From: a virus
DNA: 44,928 bases
Virus record (IMG/VR): IMGVR_UViG_3300029448_000088
Location: 1-44,928 of that record
Strand: one strand, 5' to 3'
Shown in pieces: positions 32,099-40,379 of this stretch. Position numbers and translations under genes: made by a program. The first letter of the stretch is position 1; each line of letters begins with the position of its first letter. Below the pieces are notes generated by a model. The model worked only from the letters and a program-made list of their open reading frames with translations. It was not told the DNA's origin and searched no databases.

Positions 32099-34914
32099 CA
32101 AGTATTCCTTTCGCCGGTATCAGTAGCAGTTGCTCTACCCCGACAAATCAAAGCCATCAGTTTGAAGTCCAAATCAGGACAATAAGACTCAATACCCGGA
32201 TTCAATGCAGAGTCCTGAATTCCGTGCTTGCCTCTTGTGACAGAAGAGGTATCAGTAAACGCTGCGTAATCATCAGACTCACCCGTCTTAATAGAGTCTC
32301 CAATTACAGACCCTGCAAAGTCCAAAGGAAATGCCGAAACAGCAGGATTATTTGATTCTGTATTGTAGACAAGCCCTCTAAAGAACTTGTACCCCGTGAT
32401 GCCCCCTGACACATCAGTGAAATGACACCCAACAGAAGAGATTTGCTTATTAGCAAACATGTCAAAGGTAGTGACAATCTTCTTGTTTTCTGTTCGAGTC
32501 ATAGGAAGCACGCTTCCAACGTATCTAAACAAGACAGGACTGATTGCTAGAACGTCACCTTCTACAAGACTAGCGGAAATGTTACCCCTTAGGGCAGTGA
32601 ATGAACGATTGCCGCTACCCCCATAAGTACCATCTACAGTGACATTGCCGCCTGAAGCCTTGAGGATTTGGAACTTCTTGCCTATACGAGATGTGTCAGT
32701 TGAAGAGATTACATACGCATAAGCACCAGCAAGATCATGAGCGTGAGTGCCTTCTGCGTTTTGGCCTCCCAATTCCTTAAGGGTAGTAAGGCCGCTCTTA
32801 AGAATTACTGTGTTGTTGGGGCTGGCGACAGTGACAGACTTGACGGTAAAGACGCTGTCCCCCCCACAATCAAACGTGCGTAGGACCTTGTCCGTTGATG
32901 CCGTGAGGTCGGTGGTATTGACCGCCGTCTTTTCCCTGTCAATGTCCAAGATGTAGACGCGGGGTCTCCATCCAGTAGGAATTGAAGCAGGGTTAGATGG
33001 GTCAGGATGATTCTGAAGAAAGAATGACCGCTCATTCATAGAATTAGCGGTAGTTGTAGTTGGGGTTGTGTCATCGTAAGAGTTCCTAGTGAACTCTGAA
33101 GGCCACACTCCAGTACGGACATCATCAAAATCAGTGTCATGAATCTCAGTAATGCGCCCTGTACTGAACCACATGCAAACTGTTTGTTCCTTGACGGGAT
33201 TATGGATAAACAAACAAGAAGCATAAGGATCAAACGACAGCCGCAAAGAACTTAGATCTTCATACCAATCTTCTAGAAGAAGGTTGTCAAGGGCTTTGAC
33301 ATCATCCAACTGTCCATTGTTTGCAACAGCCTTCATCCCCTTGGAAGTAACAAAGTAAATGAGAGGACCGGCTTCAGTGAAGGCTTCTCTACCTGCAAGA
33401 CCAAACCCGGAATGCAATTCATCTACAGAGATGTACATTCCATTGCGTCGGATGTGGTAGATGCGGTCATTTGAAAACCCAACCGCAAAGTCCCCTGCCT
33501 TGGCTAGAGCAATAACACGATTCTGAAATACGTCAGGCGTAAACTTGTTATTGATAGGGAAGATTTCAGGGCTTCGTTCAATCAAAGAAGACCAACGAAT
33601 CTCACCCACATTACTGACACGGGAATCAATACTAAGAACTGTATTTGATGTGCTGATCTGAGGATCAGAGATAATCAAACTTCCATCATAAGCAATGCCT
33701 GATCCCGCATAAGGGATCTCTTCATCACACAGAATCTTGTCCATGTAAATGTCTTGCATTGCAAGAGAGATGTCTTCCAGTTGATAAAAGCACTTGAAGA
33801 TATCTACGGTTACGCCAGACGCATTGTAGGGAGCCGCACTAGGAGTAGTGTTTGAAATGCCTTCAAAGTCATTTCCGGTAAGAACGGCATCTCCAACATC
33901 ATAGATTGTATCTAGGTGAAGAATAGAACCTGTATAGGTCCCCCCCACCGATTGCAGTTTGACTGATCGGAACAAGAAGATCTGATCAAACTTCGCAGTA
34001 TCAACTTCTACTTCAAATGCAATGTATCTGTCTGCGGTAATAGCAGTATCAGTTCCTGTTGCAACTGAACAGATCTCACTCAATGGGGTACGCCTACCCG
34101 TGTGGCTGTCGTGCAAGTAGTAAGCAAACGAATAGTCTGCATCACTAAACTTGTGGAATTCCGGCTTGCCTTCATTAGGTGAAGACCCGGCAGGATTAGA
34201 GGAAGTTGAAGCATCCAGTTTTCCTACCGGGATGTACTTGGTAGGAAAAGATCCTGTTCGAGGAAAGACCGGCGTAGTATCTCCAATGTTTCTGACAAGA
34301 GGAGCAGAACCGGGACCTCCATCAATAATTTGATGAGTGAAAGTAGGGCCACTGCCATCGTAGTCGATGTAAAAGACTCGACTCGGCTTACCTTGGACAA
34401 GAGTAATTACATACTTACCCATTGAAACCACATCCATCTTTGCAGTACTAAGCACATGCGAAGATGAATGCTCGCTAATAAGAATCGTCCGCCAACCAGA
34501 AGCACCATCAACTGTATTAGTAGGACAGTAGTCCATGTAAATCGCAGTATTAGAACTACCTGTTGGCTTTACCCGATAAACAAACCCGTGCCCAAACTCG
34601 CCCTCACGAATTTGGAAATGAACAGGAAAGCAATCAGTAACAATAGACTGTGACGAAACGGCTGGGGGGGCTACGTCAGAAAAAGGACGAACAGCATCTG
34701 CCGCCGTTGCATCAGAACCTTGAAAGTTCTGATTGAAGTTCAGGGTATGAGCAAGACGAAATCCTGAGGTTGGGCGACAACCAAACCTTCGGCTGCCGTC
34801 AACACCAACAATTTCATGAGCGGTGTTTTGACCAGTAAGGGCAATACGTTCAATGCTTTTGTTTTCAGAAGCAGTGACCGTGGGAAATACCCATCGACGA
34901 TTCATTTCAGCCAT
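32098..34914 (-). CDS. Tail nozzle / tail tubular protein B-like protein
   Basis: The 938-residue protein has beta-propeller-like repeats: DVFQNRVIALAKAGDFAVGF, then GREAFTEAGPLIYFVTSKGM and SLRLSFDPYASCLFIHNP. These resemble the pattern of T7 gp12-type nozzle proteins, in which reads of surface-exposed beta strands alternate with GREA.. segments. A short disordered N-terminus and an elaborate beta-rich C-terminal part follow. It probably forms the tail tip beyond the adaptor. Four TGGGGGGG motifs lie inside or at the ends. ATG in TGATG overlap. Confidence 0.6.
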   Translation of the reverse strand: MAEMNRRWVFPTVTASENKSIERIALTGQNTAHEIVGVDGSRRFGCRPTSGFRLAHTLNFNQNFQGSDATAADAVRPFSDVAPPAVSSQSIVTDCFPVHFQIREGEFGHGFVYRVKPTGSSNTAIYMDYCPTNTVDGASGWRTILISEHSSSHVLSTAKMDVVSMGKYVITLVQGKPSRVFYIDYDGSGPTFTHQIIDGGPGSAPLVRNIGDTTPVFPRTGSFPTKYIPVGKLDASTSSNPAGSSPNEGKPEFHKFSDADYSFAYYLHDSHTGRRTPLSEICSVATGTDTAITADRYIAFEVEVDTAKFDQIFLFRSVKLQSVGGTYTGSILHLDTIYDVGDAVLTGNDFEGISNTTPSAAPYNASGVTVDIFKCFYQLEDISLAMQDIYMDKILCDEEIPYAGSGIAYDGSLIISDPQISTSNTVLSIDSRVSNVGEIRWSSLIERSPEIFPINNKFTPDVFQNRVIALAKAGDFAVGFSNDRIYHIRRNGMYISVDELHSGFGLAGREAFTEAGPLIYFVTSKGMKAVANNGQLDDVKALDNLLLEDWYEDLSSLRLSFDPYASCLFIHNPVKEQTVCMWFSTGRITEIHDTDFDDVRTGVWPSEFTRNSYDDTTPTTTTANSMNERSFFLQNHPDPSNPASIPTGWRPRVYILDIDREKTAVNTTDLTASTDKVLRTFDCGGDSVFTVKSVTVASPNNTVILKSGLTTLKELGGQNAEGTHAHDLAGAYAYVISSTDTSRIGKKFQILKASGGNVTVDGTYGGSGNRSFTALRGNISASLVEGDVLAISPVLFRYVGSVLPMTRTENKKIVTTFDMFANKQISSVGCHFTDVSGGITGYKFFRGLVYNTESNNPAVSAFPLDFAGSVIGDSIKTGESDDYAAFTDTSSVTRGKHGIQDSALNPGIESYCPDLDFKLMALICRGRATATDTGERNT

Positions 34915-35174
34915 CAGTCTGCACCTTCTCTAAAAGGAAACGCCTTATTCAACTTGGCTCGGCGATTACCGCAGCCACACCCTTTCCCCCCACTAACGGC
35001 CTTCACGACCTTCTCAACGCCCGTCTTCCTGAGGAAGTTGGCAACCTTGTCACCCACTCCTCGGTCAGGGCCTTGGTATTGATCACAAGAATTGCAGTCT
35101 TCAATAGAAGGCTTCATCTCAAAGAGACCAAGAGTGCAGTGGTTGTTTCGATGTCTATTGCAAGTATAACTCAT
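34914..35174 (-). CDS. Small cysteine-rich protein (86 aa)
   Basis: Cysteines occur as a spaced set: one near residue 5, one at 13, CNSC in the middle and CGC near residue 66, with the tail NRRAKLNKAFPF. Proteins of this pattern, with a short helix between a CxxC and a CGC, recur in marine phages near tail genes, as I recall. Metal binding is likely. Starts as ATGA overlap with the cysteine-rich giant gene. Confidence 0.6.
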   Translation of the reverse strand: MSYTCNRHRNNHCTLGLFEMKPSIEDCNSCDQYQGPDRGVGDKVANFLRKTGVEKVVKAVSGGKGCGCGNRRAKLNKAFPFREGAD

Positions 35175-37081
35175 GGGATATCAATCGTCCCGTCTTCGCA
35201 ACCCACAGGCGGGGCATCAACGCATTCAATAGCAGTGATTGTATCGGAAATAGACGCTTCAATCATGAGGCGTCGTGAGGCTTGCGCGACAGCATCCAAA
35301 GGATTGACGACCATGTCGTCTTGAGTTGCCGTATCGTCAAACGAAAAACTCCAACTCTGGCTCAAGGCTCCGCAGATGTAATCTTCTTTGGTCGCAGCAT
35401 CAACGTAGGGATTGCCTAACTTGCCTAGATCCCAGTTGTTGTTTCCCGGCCCATCAAACAACCCCTTTAACTCGCCATTACGCCATTGTTTAAAAACATC
35501 AGACAATCTGAAACGGGCAAAACCCCCGCCACTTGAAATAGTCTGATCGTGCATTTGGCCGAACAATTCTGAAAATTGAATAAATGCGTTGGCATCAGTC
35601 CAAAACATCCCATCAAATTCAGGAATGTCTGTGCAGCAACAGTCATCCTTTGCATTGAAATCAATCATGGATGTCGCCATCTTCAGAGAGAATTGCGCGG
35701 TGTCAGTTAAGGTTCCGGGAAATGATCCTGTCTCAACGTAATTGGTAGACGTTGCAATTTCCAAAGGGCCGTTGGCTGTTGTTGTAAGGTTGTTGCTCCA
35801 CACCATCACGCAGTCATCGTTCGTTGTCCCAGTAGGGCAAATTTCGAGCCAGCCTCCGGGCGAATTGCTAAGGTTGCAACCCTTTGTTATGGCGTCTTCG
35901 TAAACGTCCTTACGCTTCTGCAACTTAGAGCCGCCCATAGTGTCTTCTTGGTCAGGGATGCTAAAAGTTGTAGTCGAAGTAAATTCAGTGGAAATATCTT
36001 GAGGATTGCTGTCATCATTATCTGAAATATGGCTGATCGTGGATTTGTGAGCAAACCCACCCGAAACAAGATTGAAGACTTGAACATTCGCAACCACCGT
36101 ACATCCGGGGTCAGGCTTACAGTGATTAGAGTAAATCTGATCCCACGCATTCACACTTGAGACACCGTCCCAAGTAGTTGCGTTTGCTTCCAAGTATGTT
36201 TCGTATTGGATGACAACGCCAAAGTGTATTTCGTTTTTGCCTTCCCCTTCAATCCTTCCGTCGAAACCTCCAGCGCCTTGAAAGTCGTCATCAAACTCTG
36301 AGGCTTCAATAAGAGACTCAAACGAAAACACTTTAGTACCGCTGACCTTCAAGTAGTTTCCGTGGCAACCTTGAGTCCGGCAAACCACCGGACAATCATC
36401 ATCTTCACAGTTGTCTTGCAACGTAAATGAAACAGCACTAGAAGCGTTGAGTCTTTGGACCTTGTTGTCAGGAACGTCGCACTTAAGACATCGCTCGGAG
36501 GCAGGCAAGTAAGTTGCGTCATCAAAGCAAAGATCCGTAGAACCACTAAGGCTTAAGTTCCCGCAAAACTTAAAGCATGGTTCTTCAGCAAGATCTTCAC
36601 AGCACTCTGTCCCATCGGTTCGTTCAAACAGCCAAGTCCCTGCGTAGGTGGTTGGATCTGAAAGATCAATGGTTCCGGTGCCGAGACCAAGAAAAGTCTC
36701 CCACTCGGACGCAAGAGCGGCCATGGTGTACGCACCACACAACTCATCGTCGCACGGCACAAAGAAGATCAAAGGAAGTGGGCAATCAGAGTCATCGCAA
36801 TCGTCTTGCTTTTCAAATCCGCTACTAGGAGCGGCAGTACCGGGAGAAAACCCTGTTTGAAACTTGCCGCAGTAGTCGCACGGATTTTCCCGACTAGAGT
36901 CGTTGTACTTCCAAACATCATTAACTACAGGGGCTTCCCCAAGAATTGTTGTCCATTCGCTTTTAAGCGCAAAGAACCCGGACCCCGCACAAGAGTCCGT
37001 ACCGGGGCAAGGAACGAAGAATAGAAACACATCTTCTTCAGCACAACAACAAACAGCAGCGTGAGTAACAGTCAAAGGCAA
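35171..37081 (-). CDS. Large cysteine-rich, repeat-containing virion-type protein
   Basis: The 636-residue protein contains about 33 cysteines, including CCC clusters near both ends. Two imperfect repeats open it: FFVPCPGTDSCAGSGFFALK near residue 21 and FFVPCDDELCGAYTMAALAS near 106, each followed by SEW, a Trp-containing strand and CxxC/CxFC. The middle is beta-rich with acidic clusters. Few phage structural proteins carry so many cysteines; disulfides, metal sites or both may stiffen an exposed fibre or adhesin. Start is TTG 37081, overlapping the preceding stop by ten bases. Confidence 0.6.
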   Translation of the reverse strand: MPLTVTHAAVCCCAEEDVFLFFVPCPGTDSCAGSGFFALKSEWTTILGEAPVVNDVWKYNDSSRENPCDYCGKFQTGFSPGTAAPSSGFEKQDDCDDSDCPLPLIFFVPCDDELCGAYTMAALASEWETFLGLGTGTIDLSDPTTYAGTWLFERTDGTECCEDLAEEPCFKFCGNLSLSGSTDLCFDDATYLPASERCLKCDVPDNKVQRLNASSAVSFTLQDNCEDDDCPVVCRTQGCHGNYLKVSGTKVFSFESLIEASEFDDDFQGAGGFDGRIEGEGKNEIHFGVVIQYETYLEANATTWDGVSSVNAWDQIYSNHCKPDPGCTVVANVQVFNLVSGGFAHKSTISHISDNDDSNPQDISTEFTSTTTFSIPDQEDTMGGSKLQKRKDVYEDAITKGCNLSNSPGGWLEICPTGTTNDDCVMVWSNNLTTTANGPLEIATSTNYVETGSFPGTLTDTAQFSLKMATSMIDFNAKDDCCCTDIPEFDGMFWTDANAFIQFSELFGQMHDQTISSGGGFARFRLSDVFKQWRNGELKGLFDGPGNNNWDLGKLGNPYVDAATKEDYICGALSQSWSFSFDDTATQDDMVVNPLDAVAQASRRLMIEASISDTITAIECVDAPPVGCEDGTIDIP

Positions 37082-38352
37082 ACAGCCTTAGTGGGGGGGA
37101 AGCCCGCCGTCACCCAAATAGACGCACCAATACGCTGGGCAAGAACAACGTCGTTTGTTTTATATCCTGCGTATTGCAATACGGCTAGAGAAACATTGCA
37201 GTCGTCTCCGTTCTCTTGACCATCTTGGCAAATGTACTTGCCGGGATTTGAATGAACATAAGGATCACTGCCTGATACATTGAATGAATTAAGACCAAAG
37301 TCACGCAGTTCTTTAGTCCCACTAATTTGAGACATTGTCCCATCACCGTTGTACTCATAAGCAGTAATGGTGTACTTAGCGTAATTCATTCCATTCATTG
37401 AACCTATACCGTTAGGCTCAATAACTTTGACAATTTGGGCACCAAACCCTGCATGGGCTTGAGGAACAACATTAAACCTAAGTTCGTCAGGTGTGCCGTC
37501 AGCAGCAGAAATTTCAATTGCCGCCTTAGGCACAACATCAGTTGTGATGTTTGTAACTTTAAGGGTGTCGGCATTGAAGCCTGAACTGCAAGATCCCGTA
37601 TCTGCTTGAACTGTCTTATACGGATGAGAATCAAGTGCAATTGTTACTTTGTCTGTAGTTGCAGTTGTCGTTACACCGTTATCACCTTCAATATCTAAAC
37701 TATCGGTTGTTGAAGAAGCAACAGTCGAACCAGAGTCACCCGTAAAAGTTTTATAAATCGGATGAGTCGCAGTGATAGTAATAGTGTCACTGGTGTCATT
37801 ACCCGACGTACTAATCCCGCTACCACCTGTGATCGTCACAGTTGATTCAGGGTTACCGACTGAAACATTCCCTGACTGAGTATTGATCTGATCAATACCG
37901 TTAGTTGCATTAGAAGTCTCAAATGCTTGAACAGCATTTTCAAATGCTGCACCGTTAATCCCAACTACATAAGAACCACGAACGCTACTACTAGCATTCG
38001 TAGGCGTCTTGGTCATAGTTAGAAACGTGGGGCTTGAAATTGAACCATTACTAATTGCACTAGCAGAAACATCTGCATCTGCAAACGCAGTGTTTGAATC
38101 ACTGTCATTAATAAAAGTATTGAATTGCGTTCCTGCTAGATCGCTAAAAGCAGGCAAGATCCCCATGATAAGACTAGTAGGGTCATACGCTTGATTTTGA
38201 GCGTAACTGTTCCCATTTGAATATGAGTAGTAAGGACTTCTTAGAGAACCTTGGATCAAAGGTTCCTGCATAAAAAATTCAGTAGCCCCTGCATTCCATG
38301 AGTTGTATGGAATTGGGGCACTGGGATAAGAATTGAAGTCCGAATTAATCAC
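37072..38352 (-). CDS. Putative tail fibre / receptor-binding protein
   Basis: This 426-residue protein is Ser/Thr/Asn/Gly-rich, with the stretch STVTITGGSGISTSGNDTSD (about 170-195) typical of trimeric phage fibre stems, followed by repeats built on TVASSTTDSLDIEGDNGV. The C-terminal part is more globular and could bind a receptor. The start is GTG 38352 in GTGA overlap with the small membrane protein gene. One TGGGGGGG motif lies near the end. Confidence 0.6.
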   Translation of the reverse strand: MINSDFNSYPSAPIPYNSWNAGATEFFMQEPLIQGSLRSPYYSYSNGNSYAQNQAYDPTSLIMGILPAFSDLAGTQFNTFINDSDSNTAFADADVSASAISNGSISSPTFLTMTKTPTNASSSVRGSYVVGINGAAFENAVQAFETSNATNGIDQINTQSGNVSVGNPESTVTITGGSGISTSGNDTSDTITITATHPIYKTFTGDSGSTVASSTTDSLDIEGDNGVTTTATTDKVTIALDSHPYKTVQADTGSCSSGFNADTLKVTNITTDVVPKAAIEISAADGTPDELRFNVVPQAHAGFGAQIVKVIEPNGIGSMNGMNYAKYTITAYEYNGDGTMSQISGTKELRDFGLNSFNVSGSDPYVHSNPGKYICQDGQENGDDCNVSLAVLQYAGYKTNDVVLAQRIGASIWVTAGFPPTKAVCL

Positions 38353-38480
38353 TTGTCAATCTTGTCCTTGATCTCTTGGAGGTCACGACGAATGCCTTTG
38401 ACCATGGTGTAGTAAACCAGCACCCACACAATTAGCGGGGTAAGGTTGTTCTCAAGGATTGGAAGAATAGAAGGTTCCAT
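38349..38480 (-). CDS. Small membrane protein (43 aa), holin-like
   Basis: Starts in TGATG overlap with the dockerin protein gene and ends in GTGA overlap with the fibre gene. The product has a short acidic N-terminus, one transmembrane segment (LIVWVLVYYTMVKG, about residues 16-29) and a charged helix (IRRDLQEIKDKIDK). This layout is common to small phage membrane proteins called holin-like; function not proven. Confidence 0.6.
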   Translation of the reverse strand: MEPSILPILENNLTPLIVWVLVYYTMVKGIRRDLQEIKDKIDK

Positions 38481-39106
38481 CAGGACTCCTCGTCGTCGGA
38501 AGATTCAGACCACTGACCAAACAAAATGCCAAGGTCAGTCCCATTGACCGTTCCGTCTTGGTTCAAGTCTGATCGAGGGTTGTCCGTTCCCCAATCACCC
38601 ATCAGAATGCCTTGGTCTTGTGCATCAACCCAGCCATCACTGTTGATGTCAGCGATCTGATTTTCCAACCGAAGATCGACAGACCAGTTGATTGCCTTCG
38701 TCACGGTTTCGTTCCCCCCCACCGGGAAAACGTAGTCGCATACGATCCGTCGCTTCTCGGGTTCCCAACACAAGTCTGAGCCTGACGGGAAGATCGGGAC
38801 CATGCCTTCGTCAATCTTCACCGACTGACGGTATTTGACGTTCCGCGTTTGCGGCGTCTTATTCGTGATCTGGGCATCCCCCTCCATCGTGAACGGACCC
38901 ACGACGTTCGACTGAGATGGGGTGAGGTAGTAAACGACGAGTTCTCTCGTGTCAGTCTGTGCTTCGGAGACAATCTGCAACATCCCAGTCACTTCGCCGT
39001 CAGGTCCAAAGACCGGCAGACGAGTGGTGTACATCGGAAGAAGACGAGGGCTGCAAGGCTCTGCATCCTGAACAGCCACGACAGTTGAAAGGAGCAGTTC
39101 GATCAT
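38480..39106 (-). CDS. Secreted-type protein with C-terminal dockerin-like repeats
   Basis: The 208-residue protein has a short hydrophobic N-terminus (MIELLLSTVVAVQD) and a beta-rich middle domain with four cysteines. It closes with two calcium-loop repeats: D153-I-N155-S-D157-G followed by WVDAQDQGILMGDWG, and D180-L-N182-Q-D184-G followed by TVNGTDLGILFGQWS. The DxNxDGxV plus helix pattern is that of dockerin type I domains and the GC-type dockerin tails of Planctomycetes secreted proteins. It may link phage particles to host or envelope proteins, or be a host-derived surface domain. It lies in the GC-richer fibre cassette. Confidence 0.7.
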   Translation of the reverse strand: MIELLLSTVVAVQDAEPCSPRLLPMYTTRLPVFGPDGEVTGMLQIVSEAQTDTRELVVYYLTPSQSNVVGPFTMEGDAQITNKTPQTRNVKYRQSVKIDEGMVPIFPSGSDLCWEPEKRRIVCDYVFPVGGNETVTKAINWSVDLRLENQIADINSDGWVDAQDQGILMGDWGTDNPRSDLNQDGTVNGTDLGILFGQWSESSDDEES

Positions 39107-39339
39107 GGTGCTTCCGGATCTTCGGGAGGCGGCGTCGGATCGTAAGCGACCGACTTCAACGCAGTCGCCGCCGCAGTAAGAACAGCAGCCGCCGCGATCA
39201 GTTCGTCAATCAGCATGTCGTCGGTCGGAGTCCTGCCAGTGATTTCCTTGTAAACCATCCCGAGGCGTTGAATGCGTCCCGAGATCGTGTTGAGAGCGGT
39301 CTCTATCTGTGCGAAGTTTTGGATTCTGTCTGATGCCAT
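39103..39339 (-). CDS. Small helical protein in the fibre cassette (78 aa)
   Basis: A helical protein with an Ala-rich C-terminal helix (IDELIAAAAVLTAAATALKS) and a Pro/acidic tail. It stops in ATGA overlap with the dockerin gene. It may be a small chaperone or fibre-associated protein; no family recognised. DNA here is clearly richer in GC than in the remaining late genes. Confidence 0.5.
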   Translation of the reverse strand: MASDRIQNFAQIETALNTISGRIQRLGMVYKEITGRTPTDDMLIDELIAAAAVLTAAATALKSVAYDPTPPPEDPEAP

Positions 39340-39350
39340 CAGCCTGGTCC

Positions 39351-40379
39351 TTATGTGTCATCGGTGTAGTAAAGGTCGATCTGAATCGTGTTGCCTGCGG
39401 AGAACTTTGCAAACGTCGTGGCGGCGTCGCCAGTGTTGTAATACCAGCGGATATAGAACAAGTTTCCTGATGTTGGAGGCTCATTCCCTGACGAATCTTG
39501 GAACATGATTTTGGTGTATTGATCTGCTCCCGTTCCCGAAGCGGGATCCCACATATCGTATTCGCTGCCGCTCGTCGTGTTTCGGATTCTGAAATGCTGG
39601 AGTTTGGTCTTGTCGAAGCAATCGCTGGCAGAAGAAAACGATCCGCTGTTCCCTGTGTTAACTCGGAAAAGAAAATTTAAATGGTTTGAAGAAGAACGAA
39701 ACGGCTGGTAACCGTTTGGGTAGAAAAGACCGGACCCGACAGTTTCAGAAAGGCTTGATAGATTAAACCGAGTTCCGCCAGAAGCAGAAACGAGAGTTGC
39801 AGTCGCTGAGTATTTTGGAGATGACCAATCAAACGGGTCGGTCCAAGAATCGGTTCCGCCTGATCCGGTTGTGCCGCTGTAGTCGTCGAGACTCACCACG
39901 AAGAACGGGAACGTGTCAGACCCACCGATACCGATATATCCGTCGTCATTGTCCACGCCGCTTTTCCAAGCGTGCGCGATGTACACTGCTCGGCCAGCGG
40001 AAGTTGGAGTCCCTCCCTCCGCTGTTCCGTCTGAGTATCCGTTCCGCTTGTATACGCGCCACCCGGCATCGGGGCGGCCATAACCACTAATGGCTGCCGT
40101 CTCGGAAGACACCCAGACCGCCGCGTATGGCGGTGCTTTCACCTGATTCGCTGGATTGCCGTAGTCGCCATTTGGCGCGTAGTTGTACGGGGCAGTCGCG
40201 GCACTGTTCGTGTTCATTCGTCCGACTGCGATGTACGCAGAGTCGAGAGGGAACTGGTGATCGAAATCTCGGCTGAATCCGCCCGTGTCCAGTCTCGGAA
40301 TTAGGAACGCACCGACTTGGTGCGTATCCCAGTCAGTCGTGCTTGACGCTGCTGCTTGGATTACGTTTACAAATGGCAT
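39351..40379 (-). CDS. Putative tail fibre or adhesin (342 aa)
   Basis: The protein is rich in Ser, Thr, Gly, Tyr, Asp and Asn with long beta-type sequence and many aromatic residues, the look of a receptor-binding or fibre-tip domain. I recognise no catalytic site. It follows the repeat-containing fibre gene in TAATG overlap, sharing its raised GC. It lacks the TGGGGGGG motif found elsewhere. Confidence 0.55.
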   Translation of the reverse strand: MPFVNVIQAAASSTTDWDTHQVGAFLIPRLDTGGFSRDFDHQFPLDSAYIAVGRMNTNSAATAPYNYAPNGDYGNPANQVKAPPYAAVWVSSETAAISGYGRPDAGWRVYKRNGYSDGTAEGGTPTSAGRAVYIAHAWKSGVDNDDGYIGIGGSDTFPFFVVSLDDYSGTTGSGGTDSWTDPFDWSSPKYSATATLVSASGGTRFNLSSLSETVGSGLFYPNGYQPFRSSSNHLNFLFRVNTGNSGSFSSASDCFDKTKLQHFRIRNTTSGSEYDMWDPASGTGADQYTKIMFQDSSGNEPPTSGNLFYIRWYYNTGDAATTFAKFSAGNTIQIDLYYTDDT

